Counted from the stretch's first letter, positions 1 through 6,966 are shown. The stretch is 10,569 nucleotides of DNA from an uncultured Lachnospiraceae bacterium (GCA_947594085.1 CANQEB010000071.1:1-10569), one strand, 5' to 3'. The notes: generated from the sequence alone by a model not told the origin. Numbers and translations are program-made.

Positions 1-48
1 ACGACGTGTCCGTGAACAGGTTGCAGACGATGTAGGCCGGATATTCTT

Positions 49-1122
49 GTGCTGGACAGCCTGCCGGTCGACAGCTATGTGGAGCAGGGGCTTTTGATGG
101 ATTTGAGCGGGATTGTCGCCGACCTTCGTGACAGCGAGGGATTGATGGACAACGTGGTTGGCACGTACGAGCAGGACGGCGCGTTCTATGCGCTTCCGCA
201 GCGCTTCGGGATCGTGATGGCAGCGGGAGATCCGGAACTGATCGGCGGTATCGACAGCATGGACGCGATCGAGGCGCTTGCCGCACAGCCGGGCGTGCTG
301 GCGGTACACGATATCGCGATCCTATCGGACCTTTTGTATCGCGTGAGCGCCGGATCGTGGAAGAATGAGGACGGCACGCTGGATCAGGAGAAACTTGCAG
401 AGTACGTACACGCAGTCAGCCAGATCATGGATACGTGGAAGGAGAATGCTCCGCAGGAGGATCTGGAGGGACTCGACATGTATCGGCAGGATGGAATGAC
501 CATCGGCTGGAACGAGATGGAGGCGATCGGGATGCACGGCGACGATCTTACGGCTGCCACCCTGGATCTGCTCACGAGAACAAACGGCGTCTGGCTGGGC
601 GCGTTGTATCAGATGTTGAATTACTGCGGATTGACCTCTGTGAACGCTCAAACGGGCGCGTGCGCGATGGCTCTGCCGAACCTGACGGAAGAGAAATTCT
701 TTGTGCCGTGCGGATTGCTCGGCATCCTTGGCAACTCGAAGGAGCCGGAGCAAGCGGCCGAGTTTGTGCGTTTTCTGCTCTCGGCGCAGGCGCAGGGACA
801 GATCAGCAGCGACGGTTTTCCGGTGAACCGGACTGCGCTGGAGACATTGATGAATACAAACTCACTCGCAGACGGCTATGGAATAACATCCAGCAGCGGA
901 GAGGGAGACGATTATATCAGCCTGGACTATGAATGGCCGACGGATACGGAGATCAGCGCGCTCATGGCGATGGCGCAGCAGGTGAGCGTGCCGGTTGAGA
1001 CGGAGCATGTGCAGCACGATGTGGTAATCGAGGAAATGCAGCGCTGCCTGGACGGGGAGATCGGCGAGGAGGAGACGGTAAACGCAATCCTGCAGAGGAT
1101 CAACCTGTATCTGGCGGAGTAA
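49..1122 (+). CDS. Extracellular solute-binding protein of an ABC transporter, 5'-incomplete
   Basis: This is the C-terminal 357 residues of a family 1 (carbohydrate-type) extracellular binding protein, which captures a substrate outside the membrane and delivers it to the two permeases encoded next. Family hallmarks are the hinge-like LDSLPVDSY near the beginning, a Tyr-Ala-Leu-Pro segment (FYALPQRFG) and the late segment GILGNSKEPEQAAEFVRFLLS followed by GFPVNR, typical of the second lobe. GTG 49 is only a formal start: codons 37-48 read PDILV in the same frame, matching the family's PDIL-LD motif, so the true protein extends upstream. However, an in-frame TGA lies at 13-15, and no signal peptide or lipobox is present. 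Full-length relatives are usually longer by roughly 100 residues. The gene is therefore truncated by the window edge, frameshifted, or both. The substrate is unknown; the permease context supports a sugar or similar small solute. Confidence 0.8.
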   Translation: MLDSLPVDSYVEQGLLMDLSGIVADLRDSEGLMDNVVGTYEQDGAFYALPQRFGIVMAAGDPELIGGIDSMDAIEALAAQPGVLAVHDIAILSDLLYRVSAGSWKNEDGTLDQEKLAEYVHAVSQIMDTWKENAPQEDLEGLDMYRQDGMTIGWNEMEAIGMHGDDLTAATLDLLTRTNGVWLGALYQMLNYCGLTSVNAQTGACAMALPNLTEEKFFVPCGLLGILGNSKEPEQAAEFVRFLLSAQAQGQISSDGFPVNRTALETLMNTNSLADGYGITSSSGEGDDYISLDYEWPTDTEISALMAMAQQVSVPVETEHVQHDVVIEEMQRCLDGEIGEEETVNAILQRINLYLAE

Positions 1123-1128
1123 GCTTGG

Positions 1129-1202
1129 AGCCGCCTGAACAGGAGTCCTCAAAGTGGACACCCCTATAGGTCCTTCTTTGAGGACTTCTGACTCAGGCGG
1201 CT
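1129..1202 (+). promoter_or_regulatory. Long intergenic hairpin between binding-protein and permease genes
   Basis: Two near-perfect inverted arms, 1129-1154 and 1176-1202, pair over about 26 bases (both contain TCAGGCGGCT-type ends and CTTTGAGGACT-type inner parts, read on the appropriate strand). They enclose a 21-base loop, which itself has a short GGAC/GTCC pairing. The hairpin begins six bases after the stop codon of the binding-protein gene. No run of T follows, so it is not a standard intrinsic terminator. Stable hairpins in this position are known in other importer operons (for example between malE and malF) to protect the upstream mRNA and keep the binding protein more abundant than the permeases. 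That role here is an inference. Confidence 0.7.
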
Positions 1203-1256
1203 GCAGTACCGATATGCAGAGATTTTTGAAACAAGGAATGAAAATGCGAAAAGAAC

Positions 1257-1262
1257 AGGGAG
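1257..1262 (+). promoter_or_regulatory. Ribosome binding site that fixes the first permease start
   Basis: AGGGAG lies ten bases before ATG 1273. An in-frame TTG at 1264 would sit only one base after it, too close to be used, so ATG 1273 is the chosen start. Confidence 0.6.
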
Positions 1263-1272
1263 TTTGTATGTT

Positions 1273-2139
1273 ATGCACCGGAAGGCGGGAAAGAAAAAAT
1301 CGAAGCGGAGATATGAACTTGCCGGAATCCTTTTCTTAGCCCCTGGTTTTGCCGGCGTCGTCTGCTTCACGCTGCTCCCGTTCGCCGAGGTGGTGCGCAG
1401 ATCGTTTCAGAGTGCGGTCACGGCGAAGTGGGTCGGCTGGAAGAATTACGAGACGGTCTTTGCGAACACGGCGTTTCGGATGGCGGCGATGAACACGCTG
1501 CGCTTTACCGGCGTCTGTATCCCACTGCTGGTGTCGCTCTCGCTCGTGCTCGCGGTCGTCCTGCAGAAGCTTCGCACAGGGAAAAACCTGCTGAAGAGTA
1601 TGCTCCTGATCCCGGTAGCGGTGCCGGCGGCGTCGGTCGTGCTCGTCTGGAAGGCGCTGTTCCACGCAAACGGTCTGCTCAACGGCCTGCTTGTGAAGCT
1701 CGGCTCGCAGAAAATCGGCTGGATGACGAGCGGCGCAGCGTTCTCGGTGCTGGTCGTCAGCTATCTCTGGAAGAATCTCGGTTACGATATGATTTTGTGG
1801 ATGGCCGGACTCGCCGGGATTCCGGAGGACATCTACGAAGCGGCGCGCGTCGACGGGGCGGGCGAGTGGAAGTGTTTCACACGGATTACGATCCCAAATC
1901 TGCTGCCGTCTCTGTACACGATCACGGTGCTCTCTTTTCTCAACTCATTCAAGGTGTTCCGCGAGGCGTGGCTGGTCGCCGGGGATTATCCGCACCAGAG
2001 CATGTATCTGCTGCAGCACCTCTACAACAACTGGTTCCGTGATTTAGCCTTTGACAAAATCTCGGCGGCTGCGGTCGTCAACGCGCTCGTCGTGCTGGCG
2101 CTGATTCTCGTGCTGAGGCGAAGCTGGGAGCGGGAATAG
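1273..2139 (+). CDS. ABC transporter permease, MalF/UgpA-type
   Basis: This is a 288-residue integral membrane subunit of a binding-protein-dependent ABC importer. It has a basic N-terminus (HRKAGKKKSKRR), then a first membrane segment at about residues 15-38 and five further hydrophobic stretches, the usual six-helix plan of MalF/UgpA-class proteins. The EAA loop that docks onto the ATPase is clear at residues 189-208: EAARVDGAG followed by FTRITIP. Length is normal for the short version of the family. The start was moved from TTG 1264 to ATG 1273 because of the spacing from the AGGGAG site. It lies 150 bases after the binding-protein gene, with the long hairpin between, and three bases before the partner permease, so these two are surely co-transcribed and form a heterodimer. 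The transported solute cannot be told from sequence. Confidence 0.9.
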   Translation: MHRKAGKKKSKRRYELAGILFLAPGFAGVVCFTLLPFAEVVRRSFQSAVTAKWVGWKNYETVFANTAFRMAAMNTLRFTGVCIPLLVSLSLVLAVVLQKLRTGKNLLKSMLLIPVAVPAASVVLVWKALFHANGLLNGLLVKLGSQKIGWMTSGAAFSVLVVSYLWKNLGYDMILWMAGLAGIPEDIYEAARVDGAGEWKCFTRITIPNLLPSLYTITVLSFLNSFKVFREAWLVAGDYPHQSMYLLQHLYNNWFRDLAFDKISAAAVVNALVVLALILVLRRSWERE

Positions 2140-2142
2140 ACA

Positions 2143-2994
2143 ATGAGGAAAAAATTTGTGAGGGGAATTGTATATCTGCCGCTGATCCTGCTGGCCGGGA
2201 TCATCTGCTTCCCGGTGCTGTTCGCAGCGACGGGCGTGTTCATGCAGCAATGGGAGTTGGAGGATTATCTCGGCCCGGTGCTTGGAGGCGCAGAGGGCGT
2301 GGCGAACTGGCCGTTGCTGCCACACGCGCCGACGCTGCAGTCACTCGTGGAGCTTTTGATGGACTCGCCGCAGTTTTTCGTGATGTTCTGGAATTCGTTG
2401 AAAATTTCCCTCTGCATCCTGGCAGGGCAGACAGTTTTCGGCGTCCCGGCGGCGTGGGGGCTGGCGCGGTTTGAGTTCCCGGGAAAGCAGGCGGTTCTTT
2501 TGCTGTATATTATGCTGATGCTCATGCCGTTTCAGGTGCTAATGCTGCCGCAATATCTCGTGCTGGATCGGTTCCGTTTGCTGGACACGCATGCGGCGGT
2601 GATCCTGCCGGCCGTATTCTCGACATTTCCGGTGTTCATCATGTATCGCTTCTTCTGCGGGATTCCGGAGGCGATTCTGGAGGCAGCGCGCATCGACGGG
2701 GCCGGACATCTGCAGGTCTTCCTTCGGATCGGCATTCCGCTCGGGGCGGCAGGGATCGTGTCATCCGGAATCCTTGGATTTCTGGAATCGTGGAATATGA
2801 TTGAGCAACCGATGACATTTCTGAAGACGAAATCGCTGTGGCCGTTGTCCTTGTTTCTGCCGGAGATCGGGCTGGAGGAGGCTGGCATGGGATTTGCGGC
2901 GGCGTTTCTGATGCTGGTTCCGGCACTGCTTCTGTTCCTGAGCGGACAGGAGTATCTGGAGCAGGGGATCGCGGCGGCCGCGCTGAAGGAATGA
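2143..2994 (+). CDS. ABC transporter permease, MalG/UgpE-type
   Basis: This is the second permease subunit (283 residues) of the same importer. It has an N-terminal membrane helix (about residues 6-28), an extracytoplasmic segment up to about residue 80, then further helices. The EAA loop is at residues 180-199 (EAARIDGAG then FLRIGIP). The protein ends EYLEQGIAAAALKE, the normal C-terminal signature of MalG-like permeases, so the TGA at 2992-2994 is the genuine stop. The start ATG follows the previous stop by three bases, and a weak GGGAG at about 2125-2130 could serve as its ribosome site; translational coupling is likely. It pairs with the preceding permease. An ATP-binding subunit (MsmX/MalK class) is not in the window; in Firmicutes such ATPases are often encoded elsewhere and shared. 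After the stop the frame stays open for another 68 codons of repeat sequence (see the repeat entry). Confidence 0.9.
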   Translation: MRKKFVRGIVYLPLILLAGIICFPVLFAATGVFMQQWELEDYLGPVLGGAEGVANWPLLPHAPTLQSLVELLMDSPQFFVMFWNSLKISLCILAGQTVFGVPAAWGLARFEFPGKQAVLLLYIMLMLMPFQVLMLPQYLVLDRFRLLDTHAAVILPAVFSTFPVFIMYRFFCGIPEAILEAARIDGAGHLQVFLRIGIPLGAAGIVSSGILGFLESWNMIEQPMTFLKTKSLWPLSLFLPEIGLEEAGMGFAAAFLMLVPALLLFLSGQEYLEQGIAAAALKE

Positions 2995-3018
2995 CCTGCG
3001 GAAGGTCGTAAAAAAGCT

Positions 3019-3226
3019 AGAGGGGCAAGAAAGACGGCAGAAGCCAGAGAGGTCGAAAAAACAAGAAAGACTAGAGAAGCCAGAGATGCTAGAGAGACAA
3101 GAGAGACAAGAGAAACAAGAGAAACAAGAGAAACAAGAGAAACAAGAGAAACAAGAGAAACAAGAGAAACAAGAGAAAAAGAGAGACTGGAGAAGGCATA
3201 GAACTGGTTAGACCTGGATGAATTGG
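3019..3226 (+). repeat. 9-bp tandem repeat, perfect core with degenerate flanks
   Basis: The core is seven identical copies of AGAGAAACA at 3109-3171, preceded by two copies of AGAGAGACA (3091-3108) and followed by AGAGAAAAA (3172-3180). The same 9-base spacing, with AGA at the head of most units, can be followed outward in decayed form from about 3019 to about 3226. This pattern looks like an old tandem array whose centre was recently re-expanded. It fills most of the 291-base gap between the second permease and the adaptor gene. The plus strand is purine-rich and free of T through the core. In the permease frame it would encode Arg-Glu-Thr units up to TAG 3199, and in another frame Gln-Glu-Lys units, but neither reading has a convincing start. 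Confidence 0.9.
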
Positions 3227-3267
3227 ACAGATAAGATATATACAGACAGAAGAAGGATGAATTGGCT

Positions 3268-3277
3268 GAGGAGGAGG
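3268..3277 (+). promoter_or_regulatory. Strong ribosome binding site for the adaptor gene
   Basis: GAGGAGGAGG ends eight bases before ATG 3286. This decides the start against TTG 3262, which lies upstream of the site in the same frame. Confidence 0.75.
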
Positions 3278-3285
3278 CGGGCGAA

Positions 3286-5523
3286 ATGAAAAATGGGAAA
3301 TTAGTGCGCATCACGGCGATGTTCTTTGCGCTCATGCTGTGCTTCACCATCTTATCGCGCGCGGCGGATCAGCTGAGCGTTGCGGTGGTGCAGACGGAAC
3401 GTCCGCAGAATCGGATGATCGAGCACGCGGTCAGGACCTCAGGGAAGATTGAGCAGAATCAGGAGCTGGCGGTGACGACGCTGTCGGATCAACGTGTGAC
3501 GGCGATCTATGTGCGCGAGGGACAGCGTGTGGCAAAGGGAGATTTGCTCTTTGAGATCGATACGACGTTGCTTGAAGAGCAGATCCTGAATCAACAGCAG
3601 GAGATGGAGAAGCAGGAGCTTCAGGTAAAGGATTCCAAAAGCCAGAAAGAGGTCAACGCGCAGCAGAAGGCAAATTCACAGGCGCAGGCGGCGGAGCAGT
3701 ATTCCCTGTCGACCAGGCAGGCTGGGGTGCAGCTTGCGCGGGCGAAGCAGCAGCTGAACGACGCGAAGATGAAACTGAAAGAATTCAGGGAATCCATGGA
3801 TGCGGGAAAGGCAGGAACGTCCAACGGAATCGGAACGGTAGATTCGGATGTCGAGGCTGCGCTTTTGCAGGCGTTGGAGGACAAGACAAACGAGTACGTT
3901 GCGGCACAGGGAGAGCTGCGCACACTGGAATGGGAGATCGAGAACGCGGTTTATACGGCACGGCAGAATGCGATGGCCGGTGTGACAGCAGCATTGACGA
4001 TGGAAGATAAAATATATACGGGGTCAGCGGACGCCAACCTGGTTGCGGAGGAGCGAATTTTTACAGGGTCGGCGGAGCCGGAGGTTGTGTCGAATGCAGA
4101 CAATGTAGCGGCAATAGCAGATGCGGAGCCGGAGGTCGTGCCGGACGCAGACAATATAGCGACAATAGCAGATGTGGAAGAGCCGGAGATTGTTCCAGAT
4201 ATAGCCGAGGAGGACGGGGTGCTTGCGGACAACATCGGGGCAGCTGATTTCAATCTTGACTTCGATTTGAATATGGAGATTGAAGACGTAATGAATTCAG
4301 ATGCGGAGACTGACAGGGGGATTGTTTCGGAGACAGACGACGGTATCGATAATACGAATATTGGTAATACAAACATTGGCAATATGAATACAGGTAATAC
4401 GAATACAGGTAATACGAATACAGGTAATACGAATACAGGTAATACGAATACAGGTAATACGAATACAGGCAATATGAGTATTGGCAATATGGACACCGGC
4501 GCTCAGATTGTGCCGGATGGTTCGGAACAGCCTGTTTCACAGGAACCTACGCCGGAGGAACTGGCGCAGTTGGAACAGACAGTCCGCGAAAGCTACAGCC
4601 AGAAGCTTCAGGCAGCGCAGAAAAAGGTGAGTGACGCGGAGGCGGCGAAAGAGGCGGCGGAGGCAGCTCTGATGCAGTACCAGCAGGAGCAGCTTGCCGT
4701 GGCCGACTCGGCAAATGTCCAAAATGCGCAGCAGTTGGTGGCGGATCTAAAAACAGCGCAGCAGGCGTACGAGGATGCTGCGATTGCGGCGAATGAGGCG
4801 GCCGTGACCTCCAGCAGAGCGGTAGCGATCGCCAACGTTCCCGACGCCTCGAACAGCTCAGATCGCATGAGTGAAATCAGCTATGAGCAGATGGAGCTGA
4901 CGCTTGAAAAGCTAGAAAGGCTGGAGAAGGCAAAAGGAAAGATCTGTGCGGAGACAGACGGTCTGATCACGAAGATCAATATTATGACTGGGGAGAAGAC
5001 ATCGGACACGACCGCGCTTCTGATGGCCGATTTGGCAAAAGGGTATCGCTTCACGGCGGATATCACGAAAGAGCAACAGAAGTATATCGGCACAAATGAT
5101 CCGGTCAAACTGACATCTGGGGATGGAAAGCAGAAGCTGGAGGATCTGCCGGTGGAGTCGGTGGCGGAGGATGAGAGTGACGAGGGCATTTATCATGTGA
5201 CGGTACAGATCCCGGAGGATACATTTGAGATCGGTGCGAATGTGACCATGGATTTTAGCAAGAAGTCAGAGACATATGCAGTGACGGTGCCGCTCTCCGC
5301 GCTTCATCTGGATGAGAAACAGCAGCCGTATGTACTAGTGGCAGAAGAATATGAGTCGATTATGGGTACGGAGCAGCGTGCGCGCAAAGTGAGTGTCACG
5401 GTGTTGGAGCAGAATGAGAGCTATGCGGCGCTCGCGGATGGCGTGATCGGAAGCGAGGCGGAGATCATTGTGCAGTCGGACAAGGCGATCGACAACGGAA
5501 GCCGGGTGCGCGTTGCCGCTTAA
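3286..5523 (+). CDS. HlyD/MacA-like membrane fusion (adaptor) protein with a repeat-bearing insert
   Basis: This is a 745-residue adaptor of the HlyD/MacA type, anchored by one N-terminal membrane helix (about residues 8-26) and facing outward. The order is: first half of the barrel-sandwich (lipoyl-like) domain at about 50-95 (VTAIYVREGQRVAKGDLLFEID), Gln/Glu/Ala-rich coiled coil about 95-235, insert about 236-425, second coiled coil about 425-550, second barrel-sandwich half at about 550-580 (ETDGLITKINIMTGE), then beta-barrel and membrane-proximal parts (VTVPLSALHLDEKQQPYVLV) to the end. The insert is acidic and repetitive: two 17-residue copies at 263-296 and ten pentapeptides at 356-405. 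It sits at the tip of the coiled-coil hairpin, where relatives have a short turn. The start at ATG 3286 follows an excellent ribosome site. The next gene is 30 bases downstream and probably encodes its membrane partner. In Gram-positives such adaptors work with MacB-type ABC permeases; the substrate here is unknown. Confidence 0.85.
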   Translation: MKNGKLVRITAMFFALMLCFTILSRAADQLSVAVVQTERPQNRMIEHAVRTSGKIEQNQELAVTTLSDQRVTAIYVREGQRVAKGDLLFEIDTTLLEEQILNQQQEMEKQELQVKDSKSQKEVNAQQKANSQAQAAEQYSLSTRQAGVQLARAKQQLNDAKMKLKEFRESMDAGKAGTSNGIGTVDSDVEAALLQALEDKTNEYVAAQGELRTLEWEIENAVYTARQNAMAGVTAALTMEDKIYTGSADANLVAEERIFTGSAEPEVVSNADNVAAIADAEPEVVPDADNIATIADVEEPEIVPDIAEEDGVLADNIGAADFNLDFDLNMEIEDVMNSDAETDRGIVSETDDGIDNTNIGNTNIGNMNTGNTNTGNTNTGNTNTGNTNTGNTNTGNMSIGNMDTGAQIVPDGSEQPVSQEPTPEELAQLEQTVRESYSQKLQAAQKKVSDAEAAKEAAEAALMQYQQEQLAVADSANVQNAQQLVADLKTAQQAYEDAAIAANEAAVTSSRAVAIANVPDASNSSDRMSEISYEQMELTLEKLERLEKAKGKICAETDGLITKINIMTGEKTSDTTALLMADLAKGYRFTADITKEQQKYIGTNDPVKLTSGDGKQKLEDLPVESVAEDESDEGIYHVTVQIPEDTFEIGANVTMDFSKKSETYAVTVPLSALHLDEKQQPYVLVAEEYESIMGTEQRARKVSVTVLEQNESYAALADGVIGSEAEIIVQSDKAIDNGSRVRVAA
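4072..4173 (+). repeat. Two 51-bp direct repeats inside the adaptor gene
   Basis: Units 4072-4122 and 4123-4173 each encode 17 residues beginning AEPEVV and ending with Ile-Ala-Asp (AEPEVVSNADNV... and AEPEVVPDADNI...). A decayed third unit follows at 4174 (VEEPEIVPD). The copies differ mainly at single bases, so this looks like an in-frame tandem duplication within the acidic insert. Confidence 0.85.
4351..4500 (+). repeat. 15-bp tandem repeat, ten in-frame copies, inside the adaptor gene
   Basis: Ten consecutive 15-base units encode pentapeptides of the pattern N-T/M-x-T/I-G. The core (4396-4455) is four identical copies of AATACGAATACAGGT, with a fifth at 4456-4470 that differs only in its last base. 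The outer copies drift to NTNIG, NMNTG, NMSIG and NMDTG. The array is exactly in frame, and its AT-rich codons (AAT, ACG, ACA) differ from the gene around it. The identical core suggests recent slippage or unequal recombination, so copy number may vary between strains. Confidence 0.95.
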
Positions 5524-5553
5524 ATGATTTGGATATAAAAAGGAAAACGCAAT

Positions 5554-6798
5554 ATGAAAATGGGAAAGAAAATTGGTATCGGAATCAGGCTTGTGATTAT
5601 GGTGGCTTGCTATTTTGCGGCAGTGCGGTGGGATGCAAATGTACAGGATGCCGCGCGGATTGCGATGGTGACGTTCTCCGGCAGCGGCTTGCCGGCCGGG
5701 ATGGCGAAGTCAATCTATGAGGCAGAACGTGAAAGTGAGCAAGAGCTGGAGCATGGGCAGAAGTCGGAGCCCGTGCAAGAGCCGGAGCACGGGCAGGACC
5801 TGGGGAGCGACCCAAAGAAGGCGAGGGGACAGGAGCAGGGACAGGAGAAAACACTGTCCCTGTGTTTTTGGCATGAACAGGAGGATGTCTGGTTTTCCTG
5901 CAAGGAAACCGGAAAAACTGCGCAAGCGACACGTCTTCTGATAGAGGGAGATCCGGAGCTTGTCGCCAAAGGATGTGGAATTCTTGCCTGGGTGGAGAAG
6001 GGCTGTGTGATGGATGACGTGACGGCGCAGGAGCTGTTCGGGACAAGGCAGGTGAACGGACAGATTGCCTGGTGCGACGGGGAGGCATATACGGTATATG
6101 GGACGTTTGAGAGCTTGGAGCGGACGGTCGTACTGCGGGCAGGCAATGGAAAAACGGCCCTGTCGAGCATGTCGGCGGCTGGATTGACCGGCACGGCATC
6201 GGAAAGTCTGAATGGAGCGTCGACAGGAGGAATGAGCAGCAGGGGATACGGAACTTCGTCTGCAGGGGCTGCGTTTGATCACATTTCCATAAAAGCGCCT
6301 CAGGGCGTGAACGTGAAGACGGAGGCGGAACAGCTTCTGATGCGTTGCGGCTTGTCTGGCGATATTGCAGATTTCACATTTCCGGGTATCGTTTGCGGCA
6401 ACCTGCTTCTGGTGCTTCCTATCCTGCTGACGGCGGGTCTGGTGAAAATTCTGTGGGGCTGTCTGAAGGAAGACGGGCCTGATCCAGGACAGGACGGATC
6501 AAGGAAAAGAACGGCAGAGAGAGTCATCTGTGCCGCGCTGCTGCTGGTGAGTGCGGCAACACTCTTTTTTTGGCTCCGTGAGCATCTGCAGATCTCTCCC
6601 GATATGATTCCTACGAAATGGTCAGATTTTTCTTTTTGGCCGCAGTGGTGGGCGGGACAGAAGGCGAATCTGCTGCAGATCCTCGGCGGCGCGCAGGGTG
6701 AGATGCAGCTCGAGGCGCTGTGGAGCTGTGGTTGTTCGGTGGTTTTTGATATGCTTGCGATCGCGGCAGGGATTTCCTTTTTGCATGCAGAAAGGTAG
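5554..6798 (+). CDS. Membrane protein with MacB/FtsX-like permease topology
   Basis: I do not recognise a named family with certainty. The 414 residues show one N-terminal membrane helix (8-25), a long outer region, and three C-terminal helices at about 276-300, 322-341 and 389-410, with a basic loop (SRKRTAER) between the second and third. One helix, outer domain, then three helices is the plan of MacB/FtsX (type VII ABC) permeases. The segment 151-187 (MDDVTAQELFG...VNGQI...GEAYTVYGTF) resembles the LFG-xxxxG-x-I-x-Y-V-G motif in MacB periplasmic core domains. The outer region carries two low-complexity stretches: a Glu/Gln/His/Gly-rich linker at about 57-99 with repeated EHGQ, and a Ser/Gly/Thr-rich stretch at about 203-240. 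ATG 5554 follows AAGGA by about nine bases, and the gene starts 30 bases after the adaptor, so it is co-transcribed with it. A partner role in an adaptor-permease export or envelope complex is inferred; no ATPase is attached. Confidence 0.6.
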   Translation: MKMGKKIGIGIRLVIMVACYFAAVRWDANVQDAARIAMVTFSGSGLPAGMAKSIYEAERESEQELEHGQKSEPVQEPEHGQDLGSDPKKARGQEQGQEKTLSLCFWHEQEDVWFSCKETGKTAQATRLLIEGDPELVAKGCGILAWVEKGCVMDDVTAQELFGTRQVNGQIAWCDGEAYTVYGTFESLERTVVLRAGNGKTALSSMSAAGLTGTASESLNGASTGGMSSRGYGTSSAGAAFDHISIKAPQGVNVKTEAEQLLMRCGLSGDIADFTFPGIVCGNLLLVLPILLTAGLVKILWGCLKEDGPDPGQDGSRKRTAERVICAALLLVSAATLFFWLREHLQISPDMIPTKWSDFSFWPQWWAGQKANLLQILGGAQGEMQLEALWSCGCSVVFDMLAIAAGISFLHAER

Positions 6799-6838
6799 TT
6801 ACTGTTTGAACCGGGCCGAAGCACTTGCCGCTGAGGCC

Positions 6839-6941
6839 GTAAGAAAGTGATTTGCGAAAGGTAAATTTCAGCGCCGCCTGCTCCCGTCGATCGACACGCG
6901 TGCCATCTCTGTAAGAAAGTGATTCACAAAAGGTAAATTTC
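6839..6941. repeat. Pair of 31-bp direct repeats flanking two palindromes
   Basis: Copies at 6839-6869 and 6911-6941 match at 28 of 31 bases. Both begin GTAAGAAAGTGATT and end AAAGGTAAATTTC, with four middle bases differing (TGCG against CACA, three mismatches). Between them lie 41 bases holding two overlapping perfect palindromes, GTCGATCGAC (6886-6895) and CACGCGTG (6895-6902). No coding frame fits. It may be a dispersed intergenic repeat of this genome or a pair of operator-like sites upstream of the yhaM promoter. Confidence 0.8.
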
Positions 6942-6966
6942 TGCGGAGAAATGTTTTACAATTTTG

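Noticed and set aside
3262..3285. TTG 3262 as the adaptor start
   Set aside because: It precedes the strong GAGGAGGAGG site, which is well spaced to ATG 3286, where the membrane-anchor sequence begins.
2532..3350. Long minus-strand frame rich in Val-Ser-Leu repeats
   Set aside because: It is the reverse reading of the 9-bp array and of the permease gene; the plus-strand genes are clear and nothing in it resembles a domain.
3951..4496. Minus-strand frame with Val-Leu-Pro repeats
   Set aside because: It is the reverse reading of the adaptor's tandem repeats, lying wholly inside a well-supported gene.
6839..6941. CRISPR-like repeat, 41-base spacer, repeat
   Set aside because: There are only two copies with three mismatches, the spacer consists largely of palindromes, and there are no cas genes nearby.
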